A stretch of DNA of 47,541 nt. It comes from Gelidibacter sp. (GTDB lineage: Bacteria > Bacteroidota > Bacteroidia > Flavobacteriales > Flavobacteriaceae). The translations under genes and the position numbers were made by a program. The stretch spans positions 1 to 47,541 of the forward strand of contig JAAFHC010000007.1 in assembly GCA_010906935.1 (NCBI GenBank). The letters are read 5' to 3'. Of the stretch, positions 20,880 to 30,780 are shown piece after piece (positions within the stretch are counted from its first letter, which is position 1; each line of letters begins with the position of its first letter). Under the pieces are notes generated by a model. It was not told where the DNA came from. It saw only the letters and a list, made by a program, of their open reading frames with translations, and searched no databases.

Positions 20880-21371
20880 ATGTCAGAATTAAAAAGCAGT
20901 TATAAAATATTAAAAGAGCAAAACCTTATTGTTGAATTCCATTCAGGAAATTTGGATTTAGATTCATTTATTAATTTTAAGAAACGAATCACTTTGGATC
21001 CTTTATTTGTGCCAAATTTAAATTACTTTGTGCATTTAAAAAATGTTACTTTCACTCCGAATAATAAAACTGAAGATGATGTTTTTACCTACTCAAAATT
21101 TATATTGAATAATTTTAATGTGTATGGAAACAGGCGTGTTGCTTTAATTACCAACACCCCAAATCAGGTAGTTTATACCACCATATTTAAAACAATGGCA
21201 GAAAATGCCAATCAGTCTGTTGACATATTTTCAAGGTATGAAAATGCCATGAAATGGTTGGGAGTTGACTTAGATGTTGAAAAACTTATTGACGTTTTAG
21301 TAGAATTAAAAAAGTTAAAGGAGTATCATACTTTAAAAAAAAAAACAGATTTAGCTAATAGTAAAAGTTAA
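20880..21371 (+). CDS. hypothetical protein (paralog 1 of a tandem pair)
   Basis: 163 aa; SYKILKEQNLIVEFHSGNLDLDSFINF closely resembles the next ORF. Confidence 0.75.
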   Translation: MSELKSSYKILKEQNLIVEFHSGNLDLDSFINFKKRITLDPLFVPNLNYFVHLKNVTFTPNNKTEDDVFTYSKFILNNFNVYGNRRVALITNTPNQVVYTTIFKTMAENANQSVDIFSRYENAMKWLGVDLDVEKLIDVLVELKKLKEYHTLKKKTDLANSKS

Positions 21372-21389
21372 CTTTTTTAAAAGAGATAA

Positions 21390-21818
21390 ATGTCAGATTT
21401 AAGAAGTCGTTATAAAATTTTGAAGGAACACAACCTAATCATAGAATGCCATTCGGGTAATTTAGATTTAGATTCCTATATTAATTTTGTAATAAAGACT
21501 ACACACGACCCCTTATTTTCTCACAATATGAACTATCTTATAGATTTACGAAATGTAGTTGTTACAGCTCCTACTGATGATATTGAAAAGTACAATTATT
21601 TTACAGAAACCAATTTTAAATCTGAAAGAAAAAGAAAGGTGGCCATTCTAACTGATTCACCAAATCAAATGATTTTCTCAACCCTATTTAAAATTCTGAA
21701 TACACAAAAATTAAAAGAAATTGAAGTATTTTCTACTGTTGAAATGACAACGCGCTGGTTAAATAATAACAATAAAGAGGAAATTATTGATGTTTTAGGT
21801 GTATTAATGAATCCCTAA
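21390..21818 (+). CDS. hypothetical protein (paralog 2 of a tandem pair)
   Basis: 142 aa; RYKILKEHNLIIECHSGNLDLDSYINF. Confidence 0.75.
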   Translation: MSDLRSRYKILKEHNLIIECHSGNLDLDSYINFVIKTTHDPLFSHNMNYLIDLRNVVVTAPTDDIEKYNYFTETNFKSERKRKVAILTDSPNQMIFSTLFKILNTQKLKEIEVFSTVEMTTRWLNNNNKEEIIDVLGVLMNP

Positions 21819-21823
21819 CCATA

Positions 21824-22777
21824 TTACTTCTTATTTAAAAAAACAAGTACGTTTTTTTCAATTCTATCCATAATATTACTCACATCTGACTTTACAAAAG
21901 TTTCTCCGGTAATTTTTTCATACAATTCAATATATCGGTCTGAAATTTCATTTATTTTTTCTTCTGTCATTTCAGGAATTTGTTGCCCTTTTAATCCCTG
22001 AAAACCATTTGCAATTAACCACTGACGCACAAATTCTTTCGATAATTGTTTTTGGTCCTCTCCTTTATTTTGTCTTTCTTCATAACCATCAGCATAAAAA
22101 TACCGGGAAGAATCGGGTGTGTGAATTTCATCGATTAACACAATTTCACCATCTTTTGTTTTACCGAATTCATATTTGGTATCCACCAAAATTAAACCGC
22201 GTTTTGCTGCAATTTCAGTACCTCGTTGAAATAATGCTTTGGTATATTTTTCTAAAACTTCATAATCTTTTTTTGAAACAATTCCTTGGGTCAATATATC
22301 TTCTCTTGAAATATCTTCATCGTGAGAGCCACCGTCAGCTTTTGTGGAAGGCGTAATCATTGGTTCAGGAAACTTGTCATTTTCTTTCATTCCGTCAGGC
22401 ATAGAAACCCCACAAAGCATTCTTTTTCCCGCTTTATATTCTCGCGCTGCGTGACCAGATAAATAGCCGCGAATTACCATTTCAACTTTAAAAGGTGTAC
22501 ATAAATGTCCAACCGCCACATTTGGATCGGGAATGGCAACAATCCAATTTGGAACAATATCTTTGGTGGCTTCCATCATTTTAGCTGCAATCTGATTCAA
22601 AATTTGACCTTTAAACGGAATTTGTTTTGGCATCACCACATCAAACGCAGAAAGTCTGTCGCTTGCAATCATTACCAATATTTCATCATTGATATTGTAA
22701 ACTTCTCTCACCTTTCCTCTGTAAAACGATTTTTGATTTGGGAAGTTAAATGCTGTGTTGTTAATGGTATTGCTCAT
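21824..22777 (-). CDS. purC: phosphoribosylaminoimidazole-succinocarboxamide synthase
   Basis: 317 aa; [44 protein letters not shown]. Confidence 0.97.
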   Translation of the reverse strand: MSNTINNTAFNFPNQKSFYRGKVREVYNINDEILVMIASDRLSAFDVVMPKQIPFKGQILNQIAAKMMEATKDIVPNWIVAIPDPNVAVGHLCTPFKVEMVIRGYLSGHAAREYKAGKRMLCGVSMPDGMKENDKFPEPMITPSTKADGGSHDEDISREDILTQGIVSKKDYEVLEKYTKALFQRGTEIAAKRGLILVDTKYEFGKTKDGEIVLIDEIHTPDSSRYFYADGYEERQNKGEDQKQLSKEFVRQWLIANGFQGLKGQQIPEMTEEKINEISDRYIELYEKITGETFVKSDVSNIMDRIEKNVLVFLNKK

Positions 22778-22895
22778 TGCTATTCGGATTTGTTTATTCG
22801 TTTATTCGTTAAGTTGGGTAATCGTTGAGTTGTGTATTCGTTTATTTATTTGTTATAATTTTAACATTTAACTTCTAACATACTCCTAACTTTTA

Positions 22896-23846
22896 TCACT
22901 CTCCTACTTCAAGGTTTGTGTAGGCTAAAATAATATCTTTCACCAATCGGTGCCTAATAATATCTTTATCGTCAAAATGCACAAATGCAATTCCTTCAAT
23001 ACCTTTCAGCGTAAGCATGGCTTCTTTTAAACCCGATATTTGGCGTTTTGGCAAATCTACTTGTCCGGGGTCTCCGTTAATAATAAATTTTGCATTTTTT
23101 CCCATCCGCGTCAAAAACATTTTCATTTGGTTGTGGGTGGTGTTTTGCGCTTCATCTAAAATTACAAACGCATTGTCTAAGGTGCGGCCGCGCATAAATG
23201 CCAATGGCGCAATTTGTATAATTTCTTTTTCCAAATAAGAATCTAGTCTTTCGTACGGAATCATATCACGCAAAGCATCATACAACGGTTGCATATACGG
23301 ATCCAATTTTTCTTTTAAATCACCGGGCAAAAATCCTAAATTTTCACCAGATTCAACTGCGGGCCGGGTTAAAATAATTCTTCTTACTTCCTTTTCCTTC
23401 AATGCTTTAACTGCCAAAGCAACTGCCGTATATGTTTTTCCGGTTCCAGCTGGGCCAACGGCAAAAAGCATGTCGTTTTTACCCATTTTTTCAACCATTA
23501 TGCGTTGGTTCGGAGTTTGGGCTTTAATAAGCCGTCCGCTAACGCCGTGAACAAGAACGCCATCAGCTTCAATCGAACTTTTATGTTCGCTTCCGTTTAA
23601 GGTTAAAATGCGTTCAATGGTGTTTTCGTCAAGTTTATTATATCTTCCAAAATAAGAAATAATCATTTCTAACCGTTTCTCAAATTCATCTAAAATTTCC
23701 GGTTCGCCATAAACTTTAAGTTCTGTGCCTCTGGCAACAATCTTTAGTTTTGGAAAATATTTTTGTAATAATTCTATATTGGTATTTTTATTGCCAAATA
23801 AGTCGTTTGGATGAATGTCGGTTAATACAATAATACGTTCGTTCAA
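22896..23846 (-). CDS. phoH: PhoH family protein (ATPase)
   Basis: 316 aa; FAVGPAGTGKTYTAVALAV, TRPAVESGENLGFLPGDL, FVILDEAQNTTHNQMKMFLTRMG. Confidence 0.95.
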   Translation of the reverse strand: MNERIIVLTDIHPNDLFGNKNTNIELLQKYFPKLKIVARGTELKVYGEPEILDEFEKRLEMIISYFGRYNKLDENTIERILTLNGSEHKSSIEADGVLVHGVSGRLIKAQTPNQRIMVEKMGKNDMLFAVGPAGTGKTYTAVALAVKALKEKEVRRIILTRPAVESGENLGFLPGDLKEKLDPYMQPLYDALRDMIPYERLDSYLEKEIIQIAPLAFMRGRTLDNAFVILDEAQNTTHNQMKMFLTRMGKNAKFIINGDPGQVDLPKRQISGLKEAMLTLKGIEGIAFVHFDDKDIIRHRLVKDIILAYTNLEVGE

Positions 23847-24028
23847 ATGATGAATGTGTTAAGTCTTATTAAAAAAAAATAGTCTTTCAATCAACAAATA
23901 ATTGATTAGATTTGCATGGTAAATGTAGTAAATATCAAATAACAATTATTAAATTGTTACAAATAAGTTTTAAACATTTTATTAAAAATTTGCTTTAAAT
24001 TTCATCAAAAATTTCCTCTGAATAAAAT

Positions 24029-24859
24029 ATGTCAATAATTACTTTAACCACCGATTTTGGAATCAAAGACCACTTTGTTGGAGCGGTAAAAGGCACTATT
24101 TACAGCGAATTGCCAGATGCTAAAATTGTAGATATTTCTCATCAAATTTCACCTTTTAACATTACCGAAACGGCGTATGTTTTAAGAAATGCCTATAAAA
24201 AATTTCCCAATGGAAGCATTCATATTGTTGGGGTTGATGCTGAATTGAACGCTGAAAATAAACACATCGCTATTGAACTCGACAACCATTATTTTATTTG
24301 TCCGGACAACGGCGTTATTTCCCTTTTGGCTTCAGAAATTACGCCCGAAAAAATTGTTGAAATAAATATTCATGAATATATTGAAAGTAGTTTTCCGGTT
24401 CTGGATGTTTTTGTAAAAGTCGCCTGTCATATTGCACGTGGCGGAAAATTAGAAGTTATAGGTAGAATTATTCCTGAATTTAAAACAATAAGTGAACTTC
24501 AGCCAACAGTTTCAGGAGATAATAATACCATTTCGGGAAATATTATTTATGTTGATAATTATGGAAATTCAATAAGCAACATCAGCGAGAAACTGTTTAA
24601 CCAAGTTGGAAAAGGTCGCCAATTTGAAGTGATTGCCAATAGATATACATTCCCAAAAATTTATAAAAAATACAGCGATATTGTAGATTTCTCCTTACCC
24701 AAAGAACAACGCCAAAAAGACGGAACCAGATTGGCTTTGTTTAATTCGGCTCACTTTTTAGAAATCGCTATATACAGAAGTAACATTACTACTGTGGGAG
24801 GCGCTGTTTCGCTTTTAGGATTAAATTACCGAGCTTCAATAACCATTAAATTCAGCTAA
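24029..24859 (+). CDS. S-adenosyl-L-methionine hydrolase/adenosyltransferase (SAM hydroxide adenosyltransferase) family
   Basis: 276 aa; ITLTTDFGIKDHFVGAVKG, DISHQISPFNI, CPDNGVISLL, YVDNYGNSISNI. Confidence 0.9.
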   Translation: MSIITLTTDFGIKDHFVGAVKGTIYSELPDAKIVDISHQISPFNITETAYVLRNAYKKFPNGSIHIVGVDAELNAENKHIAIELDNHYFICPDNGVISLLASEITPEKIVEINIHEYIESSFPVLDVFVKVACHIARGGKLEVIGRIIPEFKTISELQPTVSGDNNTISGNIIYVDNYGNSISNISEKLFNQVGKGRQFEVIANRYTFPKIYKKYSDIVDFSLPKEQRQKDGTRLALFNSAHFLEIAIYRSNITTVGGAVSLLGLNYRASITIKFS

Positions 24860-24865
24860 AAAAAT

Positions 24866-25162
24866 ATGTTTATACGAATTGTAAAAATGAATTTTAAAGA
24901 ATCAAACATTGCGTTGTTTCTTGAAAATTTTAATGAAAACAAAGAAAAAATAAGAAATTTTAAAGGCTGTAATTTGTTGGAATTGTACAGAGACAAAAAC
25001 GATTCCAACACTTTTTTTACCTACAGTTATTGGGAAACCGAATCCGATTTGGAAGCTTACAGAAATTCTGAACTTTTTAAAGTGGTTTGGAGAAAAACAA
25101 AAGTATTGTTCAACAACAAAGCATTAGCCTGGAGCGTTGATAAAGTTGAACTAGCCCCCTAA
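24866..25162 (+). CDS. antibiotic biosynthesis monooxygenase (ABM) domain protein
   Basis: 98 aa; GCNLLELYRDKNDSNTFFTYSYWETESDLEAYRNSELF. Confidence 0.8.
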   Translation: MFIRIVKMNFKESNIALFLENFNENKEKIRNFKGCNLLELYRDKNDSNTFFTYSYWETESDLEAYRNSELFKVVWRKTKVLFNNKALAWSVDKVELAP

Positions 25163-25194
25163 CCCCCGAAGGGCGAATCATTAATTGAAAGATT

Positions 25195-25412
25195 AAAACA
25201 TTATCCAATATTGAATGTTGAATTTTAAATTAAACATATACACGATTAAACAGTTACACAATTAAACAATTAGATAATTAGGCAATTAGCCAATTGGCCG
25301 ATTAAAGAAAAGAGAATAGAAACAAAAGTTAATGGAAATAAACAATTAAACAGTTAAACAGTTAAACAATTAAACAAATAAACAGTTAAACAATTAAACA
25401 AATAAACGCATA
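25195..25412. repeat. degenerate short AACARTTA/AATAAACA repeat array upstream of gldF
   Basis: cagttacacaattaaacaattag...aaacaattaaacagttaaacagttaaacaattaaacaaataaacagttaaacaattaaacaaataaac. Confidence 0.85.
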
Positions 25413-25421
25413 AACAATTTT

Positions 25422-26150
25422 ATGAGATCCATTTTAATAAAAGAACTAAATTCCTTTTTTTCTTCGCCAATTGGTTATTTGGTTATTGGCGTTTATTTAG
25501 TCATTAACGGATTGTTTTTGTGGGTTTTTAAGGGAGAATTTAACATTTTGCACGCAGGTTTCGCCGATTTAAACAGTTATTTTTTCTTGGCGCCTTGGAT
25601 TTTCATCTTTTTAATTCCGGCCATTACGATGCGCAGTTTTTCTGAAGAAATAAACACTGGAACCATCGAAATTATAACAACAAAACCCATTACCAATTGG
25701 GAAATCATTTTAGGTAAATATTTAGGCGCGCTGATTTTGGTGCTTTTGGCTATAATCCCAACACTGATTTACGTTTATAGCATTTTTCAATTGGGAAATC
25801 CCGTTGGCAATATTGAATTTGGAACCACTTTTGGATCATTTGTTGGATTGCTGTTTTTGGCAAGCGCTTATACTGCCATTGGTGTTTTTTCTTCCACAAT
25901 TTCTAAAAATCAAATCGTTTCGTTCATCATTGCGGTGATTATCTCCTTCTTTTTATTTTACGGATTTGAAGCTATTTCTACATTGAATTTGGTTGGAAAT
26001 TTTGATTATGCCCTTAAAAGTTTCGGGATGAGCGAGCATTTTAACAGCATCAGCAAAGGCGTTATTGACACGCGCGATTTAATTTATTTTATTTCTGTGA
26101 CTGCTATTTTTTTAATATTCACCCATTTTAGAATTCACAATGAAAAATAA
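25422..26150 (+). CDS. gldF: gliding motility ABC transporter permease GldF
   Basis: 242 aa ABC-2 type permease (SSPIGYLVIGVYLVINGLFLWVF; TGTIEIITTKPITNWEIILGKYLGAL), overlapping the gldG start. Confidence 0.92.
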   Translation: MRSILIKELNSFFSSPIGYLVIGVYLVINGLFLWVFKGEFNILHAGFADLNSYFFLAPWIFIFLIPAITMRSFSEEINTGTIEIITTKPITNWEIILGKYLGALILVLLAIIPTLIYVYSIFQLGNPVGNIEFGTTFGSFVGLLFLASAYTAIGVFSSTISKNQIVSFIIAVIISFFLFYGFEAISTLNLVGNFDYALKSFGMSEHFNSISKGVIDTRDLIYFISVTAIFLIFTHFRIHNEK

Positions 26151-27780
26151 GTATTCTAAAATATCGGTTATTTTAATAAGTTTAATTTTATTGAATTTTA
26201 TAGGCGCAAAAGTTTATAAAAGATTCGATTTAACGCAAGACAAACGCTATACACTTTCCAAAGCTACTGAAAAAATAGTTGGAAATATTAAGGATCTTGT
26301 TGTTGTAACCGTTTATTTAAATGGCGATTTTCCTGCGGAATTTAAACGACTTCAAACGGAAACAAAGTTGCATTTGGAAGAGCTGAAGGCCCTTAATAAA
26401 AATATTCAATTCAGGTTTGTTGATCCCGCCGAAATTGCACAAAATTTGATTGAAAGCGGACTCGAACCAAGCAGGTTACAAATTCAGGAAAATGGAAAAT
26501 TATCCGAAATTGTAATTTTTCCGTGGGCGGTTGTTTCTTATAAAAACAAGTCAGAAAATGTGTCGCTTTTAAATGATGTGTTTTCAAATTCACAAGACCA
26601 GCAATTGGAAAGTTCTATTCAAAATTTAGAATTCGCCTTTGCCAATGCCATTCATAAAATCACTTCAGAAAAATCGAAGAAAATCGCGGTTTTAAGAGGA
26701 AATGGCGAACTTAGCGATATTTATATGGCCGATTTTTTGCGAAAATTGGGAGAATATTACTTTTTAGCACCTTTTACATTAGACAGTGTGGCGGTGCAGC
26801 CACAAAAAACTTTTGAGCAAATTTCAGCATTTGACCTGACCATCATTGCCAAGCCAACCGAAAAATTTACCGAAGCAGAAAAATTTACGTTGGACCAATT
26901 TGTGATGAATGGCGGAAAAACATTGTGGTTAATAGACAATGTGCAGGCGGAATTGGACAGTTTAATGCAAACCGGTGAAACGTTGGCTTATCCCAAAGAT
27001 TTAGGATTGACCGATTTATTTTTTAATTATGGCATTAGAATTAATCCCGATTTAATTGCGGATTTATACAGCTCAGAAATTCCTTTGGCGACAGGAAATA
27101 TTGGAAACCAAACCCAGTTTAACCAATTTTTGTGGGAATATTTTCCTTTGGTGAATTCTGTAAACAACCATCCAATAAACAACAATATTGAAGCGGTAAA
27201 CCTAAAATTCGCCAACAGCATTGATACCTTAAAAAACAACATTCAAAAAACGGTATTGCTTCAAAGTTCACCGCTTTCAAAATCTGTAGGAACGCCAGCC
27301 ATCATTACCTTGAGGACAATCACCCAGAAACCAAATCAGGAAGAGTATAGTAAAGGAAATAAGACGATTTCAATATTATTGGAAGGAAAATTTAAATCGG
27401 CTTATTTTGAACGAATAAAGCCTTTTAACATTGCAAATCCGAAAGAAAATGGGACTGAAAATAAAATGGTGGTCATTTCCGACGGCGACATTATTGCAAA
27501 TGAAATTGCTAAAGGCAATCCACTTGAATTAGGCCTTAATAAATGGACAAATCAACGTTATGGTAACAAAGAATTTTTGCTGAATACCGTAAATTATTTA
27601 TTGGACGATTCCGGTTTGATCAACATTCGTTCAAAAACAGTTAAAATCGACTTTCTAAACAAAGAAAAAGCGTTTGAAGAATCGGGTAAATGGCAATTGA
27701 TAAACATTCTTTTCCCTTTAATTATTCTTACTTTATTTGGGTTCATTTTTAACTATTTCAGAAAGAAAAAATACCAATAA
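26140..27780 (+). CDS. gldG: gliding motility-associated ABC transporter substrate-binding protein GldG
   Basis: 546 aa; RFDLTQDKRYTLSKATEKIV, GNGELSDIYMADFLRKLGEYY; adjacent to gldF. Confidence 0.93.
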   Translation: MKNKYSKISVILISLILLNFIGAKVYKRFDLTQDKRYTLSKATEKIVGNIKDLVVVTVYLNGDFPAEFKRLQTETKLHLEELKALNKNIQFRFVDPAEIAQNLIESGLEPSRLQIQENGKLSEIVIFPWAVVSYKNKSENVSLLNDVFSNSQDQQLESSIQNLEFAFANAIHKITSEKSKKIAVLRGNGELSDIYMADFLRKLGEYYFLAPFTLDSVAVQPQKTFEQISAFDLTIIAKPTEKFTEAEKFTLDQFVMNGGKTLWLIDNVQAELDSLMQTGETLAYPKDLGLTDLFFNYGIRINPDLIADLYSSEIPLATGNIGNQTQFNQFLWEYFPLVNSVNNHPINNNIEAVNLKFANSIDTLKNNIQKTVLLQSSPLSKSVGTPAIITLRTITQKPNQEEYSKGNKTISILLEGKFKSAYFERIKPFNIANPKENGTENKMVVISDGDIIANEIAKGNPLELGLNKWTNQRYGNKEFLLNTVNYLLDDSGLINIRSKTVKIDFLNKEKAFEESGKWQLINILFPLIILTLFGFIFNYFRKKKYQ

Positions 27781-27851
27781 ATTCACGCTTAACACTTCTT
27801 AAAAAATTGTTAAAATTAAAAAAAATGCGTGTTTAGGGCTTGATAAAATGC

Positions 27852-27859
27852 TATATTTG
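27852..27859 (+). promoter_or_regulatory. putative -7 element (TATATTTG) upstream of the DUF2911 genes
   Basis: TAnnTTTG 22 nt before the start codon. Confidence 0.45.
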
Positions 27860-27881
27860 AAAATAACTTAAACTAACTATT

Positions 27882-28727
27882 ATGATACGAAATTTATTTA
27901 TGCTGCTTGCTGTTGTTGGAATCACTTCAGCAGTAAATGCTCAAATTAAAACACCACAACCAAGTCCGGCCGCAAAAATGGAACAAGTTGTAGGATTAAC
28001 AGATGTAAAGGTTGAATATTCTCGCCCAGCGATGAAAGGAAGAACTATTTTTGGAGGTTTGGTTCCTTACGGAGAAGTTTGGAGAACCGGCGCAAATGCA
28101 AACACCAAAATTACTTTCAGCGATGACGTAACCATTGGCGGAAAAGAATTAAAAAAAGGAACTTATGCTATTTATACCATTCCAAATGCAAAATCTTGGG
28201 AAGTTATTTTTTACAGCGATGCCACAAATTGGGGAAATCCGGCAAAGTGGGATGAAAGCAAAGTAGCCTTAAAAACTACTGTTGAAGTTTATCCGTTGCC
28301 TATGAAAATTGAGTCGTTTACAATCACATTTGATGATTTAAGTAATGATTCAGCGGTATTGGGAATCCTTTGGGAAAATACGTATGTTGGCGTTAAATTT
28401 GATGTGCCAACAGATAAAACGACCCTTAAAAGTATAGAAACTGCTATGGCAGGACCAACAAAAAATGATTATTTTCAAGCAGCAACGTATTACCATACTT
28501 CAGGAAAAGATTTAAAACAAGCGTTGGAATGGATGAAAAAAGCCACTGCTGGCGATGATCCTGCATTTTGGTATTTACGCAGAATGAGTTTAATTCAGGC
28601 AGATTTGGGCGACAAGGCTGGTGCAATTGCAACCGCAAAAAAATCTTTAGCCGCTGCTGAAAAAGCCGGAAATGCCGATTATGTAAAAATGAATAATGAA
28701 TCTATTGCTGAATGGACAAAAAAATAA
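27882..28727 (+). CDS. DUF2911 domain-containing secreted protein
   Basis: 281 aa; signal peptide, EYSRPAMKGRTIFGGLVPYGEVWRTGANANTKI. Confidence 0.9.
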   Translation: MIRNLFMLLAVVGITSAVNAQIKTPQPSPAAKMEQVVGLTDVKVEYSRPAMKGRTIFGGLVPYGEVWRTGANANTKITFSDDVTIGGKELKKGTYAIYTIPNAKSWEVIFYSDATNWGNPAKWDESKVALKTTVEVYPLPMKIESFTITFDDLSNDSAVLGILWENTYVGVKFDVPTDKTTLKSIETAMAGPTKNDYFQAATYYHTSGKDLKQALEWMKKATAGDDPAFWYLRRMSLIQADLGDKAGAIATAKKSLAAAEKAGNADYVKMNNESIAEWTKK

Positions 28728-29221
28728 TGATGAATAAATTAAAAATAACACTTGTATTTTTACTGATTGCAACTGTGACTTTCGCACAAGAAAGTCCGAG
28801 AAAGCAAGCAACAGGAAAAGCCGGAACAGCAACGGTTAATATAGATTATGGTTCACCAAAGGTTAAAGGAAGAACTATTTGGGGAGAACTTGTCCCTTAC
28901 GAGAAAGTTTGGAGAGCCGGAGCCAATAAAAACACTACCTTTTCTTTTGACAAAGACGTTAAAATTGGGAAAAATACTGTTAAAGCTGGGAAATACGGAT
29001 TTTTCATTATTCCAAGTGAAAACAAAGAATGGACAATAATTCTGAACAGCAAAAATGATGCTTGGGGTTCCAACGGCTACAATAAGGATTTAGACGTTTT
29101 AAGAATGAATGTAAAACCTAATTATCTGGATAAAAATCAAGAAGAACTTGATTATGCTATTGGTAATAAAGAAATCATCATAAAATGGGCAAAAGTTAAA
29201 ATCGCTATTCCGGTTCAATAA
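28727..29221 (+). CDS. DUF2911 domain-containing secreted protein
   Basis: DYGSPKVKGRTIWGELVPYEKVWRAGANKNTTF; the track start at 28712 lies inside the upstream gene, and ATG at 28727 or 28730 gives a clean signal peptide (MNKLKITLVFLLIATVTFAQ). Confidence 0.88.
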   Translation: MMNKLKITLVFLLIATVTFAQESPRKQATGKAGTATVNIDYGSPKVKGRTIWGELVPYEKVWRAGANKNTTFSFDKDVKIGKNTVKAGKYGFFIIPSENKEWTIILNSKNDAWGSNGYNKDLDVLRMNVKPNYLDKNQEELDYAIGNKEIIIKWAKVKIAIPVQ

Positions 29222-29242
29222 ACCGCTTTACTTTAAATAATT

Positions 29243-29287
29243 AAAAGGCTGTCTAAATTTATTTTTAGACAGCCTTAATTTTTTTAT
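29243..29287 (+). terminator. Rho-independent terminator after the DUF2911 pair
   Basis: aaggctgtctaaa-loop-tttagacagcctt followed by T-rich tract. Confidence 0.82.
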
Positions 29288-29381
29288 AAATACATTAAAA
29301 GTATAAACTTTTAAATAGAATACTATAGTTGTCAAGAATAATCTAACCTATAAATTATTTATAAATGGTATTATTATTAAT

Positions 29382-29975
29382 TTAAATTAAAGTTCTTTTT
29401 GTGTAACCGTCGTATACTTGTGAAATAATTTGTTGTTTAATTCCGTAGTCAAAAACAATTTCATCTCTAGAAAAATACTCACTTAAAAAAATTGAATAAG
29501 ATGAAAAAGTAATTGAGTCTAAAATAAAGTATGAAATCAAGAAAACTTTATAATTGATATTTAGATTGAAATAAGATGGAACAGCAAATAAAAGACTTAT
29601 CAGAATAATAAATGTTAACAATCTATTCCTCCAAAAAATAATTACTATAGTATTTAATAACCATGTTATCGGTAGAACTAATAAGAATTTATATTCCCAA
29701 AAAGCAATTAACATGTAGAGCATATAGATTACTGCTCCAAAGAGTTTAATATTTCTTATACCATTGTAAAAACCATAGTTTTGACTACTTAAAAACTCCT
29801 TTGCTATTTTAGAATCAAAAGTAAAATTTAATTTTATTTTACCTAATTTAATCGCTTGCCTTAAATCATCAAAATCTTTAATTTTAATATGATTTTCACC
29901 AAATATTTCAGGAACAAGGTTTTCAAATTGATTAAAATCAATTTTATCTAAAAACTCTTCAGTTTCTTTGCTCAT
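29382..29975 (-). CDS. hypothetical membrane protein
   Basis: Minus-strand ORF with several TM stretches; the track start (30041) is a TTG inside a repeat, whereas ATG at 29975 (MSKETEEFLDKID) is more plausible. Confidence 0.65.
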   Translation of the reverse strand: MSKETEEFLDKIDFNQFENLVPEIFGENHIKIKDFDDLRQAIKLGKIKLNFTFDSKIAKEFLSSQNYGFYNGIRNIKLFGAVIYMLYMLIAFWEYKFLLVLPITWLLNTIVIIFWRNRLLTFIILISLLFAVPSYFNLNINYKVFLISYFILDSITFSSYSIFLSEYFSRDEIVFDYGIKQQIISQVYDGYTKRTLI

Positions 29976-29991
29976 AATTTTCGTATTGAGT

Positions 29992-30075
29992 GGTTGTAGC
30001 AAATTGATTTGTTGACTGTTTGTGAGTTTGTACCAGTTCAAATTTAAGCATAAATTATATGCGGCTTTGTTGTCC
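29992..30075 (-). repeat. cassette-type intergenic repeat, copy B
   Basis: Minus strand GGACAACAAAGCCGCATATAATTTATGCTTAAATTTGAACT..CAAACAGTCAACAAATCAATTTGCTACAACC directly after the stop of the 30076 gene; aligns with copy A. Confidence 0.75.
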
Positions 30076-30591
30076 TTAGTTATTTTTCCTTTCTAATTGT
30101 TTAATTTTGTATTCGGTCAATTCTATTTTTTTACTTGTTTTAGTAATGAAATTCAACTGTTTAGGTGTAATTGGACCTTTTCCAGATTTTTCAAGTTTAT
30201 ATTGCATTGAACTAAAAGAATATCCATTATCTAATGATTCGTATTCAGCGTTTAATCTTTCTAATTGATTTATATGGAGTGCCATTTCTGCAATCCTTTT
30301 TTGGGTATCAGTAATATTATTTATTGAGTTTGAAAGAATACCTTCTTTTAAAGTTTCGTAATAAAGTTTAATAACTTTATCATACCTATCTTCAAAGTAA
30401 TTTGGTGTCCGATCTGCTGCTATTGTCAAAATGCAATATCTTAAAAGTTTATCAACTCCTTTTTTGTTTTTTACATATTTTTTTTTCAAAAAATCAAAAT
30501 CAATATCTTTACTAAAAATATCAATAGTGGCATTTTTCAATATTTTTCTAATTATTCTATTTTCGAAATATTCTTTTATTCTTTCAAGCAT
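30076..30591 (-). CDS. hypothetical protein
   Basis: 171 aa ORF, charged/helical. Confidence 0.65.
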   Translation of the reverse strand: MLERIKEYFENRIIRKILKNATIDIFSKDIDFDFLKKKYVKNKKGVDKLLRYCILTIAADRTPNYFEDRYDKVIKLYYETLKEGILSNSINNITDTQKRIAEMALHINQLERLNAEYESLDNGYSFSSMQYKLEKSGKGPITPKQLNFITKTSKKIELTEYKIKQLERKNN

Positions 30592-30696
30592 TTATTTAAA
30601 TAATTTTATTTTTTACTGTTCGCCGGTTTGCTAATTTTTATTAAGCACAACGGTTTTGTAAATGATTTGTGTGACTGGAAAATCGGAGATTTTTCG

Positions 30697-30777
30697 GTTG
30701 TAGCAAATAGCTTGTTGAATGTTTGTTGGTTTATATTTAGTTTAAATGTAAGCATAAATTATATGCGGTGTTAGGCA
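30697..30777 (-). repeat. cassette-type intergenic repeat, copy A
   Basis: Minus strand TTGCCTAACACCGCATATAATTTATGCTTACATTTAAACT..CAAACATTCAACAAGCTATTTGCTACAACC immediately after the stop of the 30781 gene. Confidence 0.75.
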
Positions 30778-30780
30778 ATG

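Noticed and set aside
24029-24859. Phage-type SAM hydrolase (anti-restriction)
   Set aside because: Sequence fits the chromosomal SAM hydroxide adenosyltransferase family and it lies in a housekeeping/gliding context.
25195-25412. Possible CRISPR or iteron origin upstream of gldF
   Set aside because: No regular spacing or spacers and no replication initiator nearby; a degenerate low-complexity array fits better.
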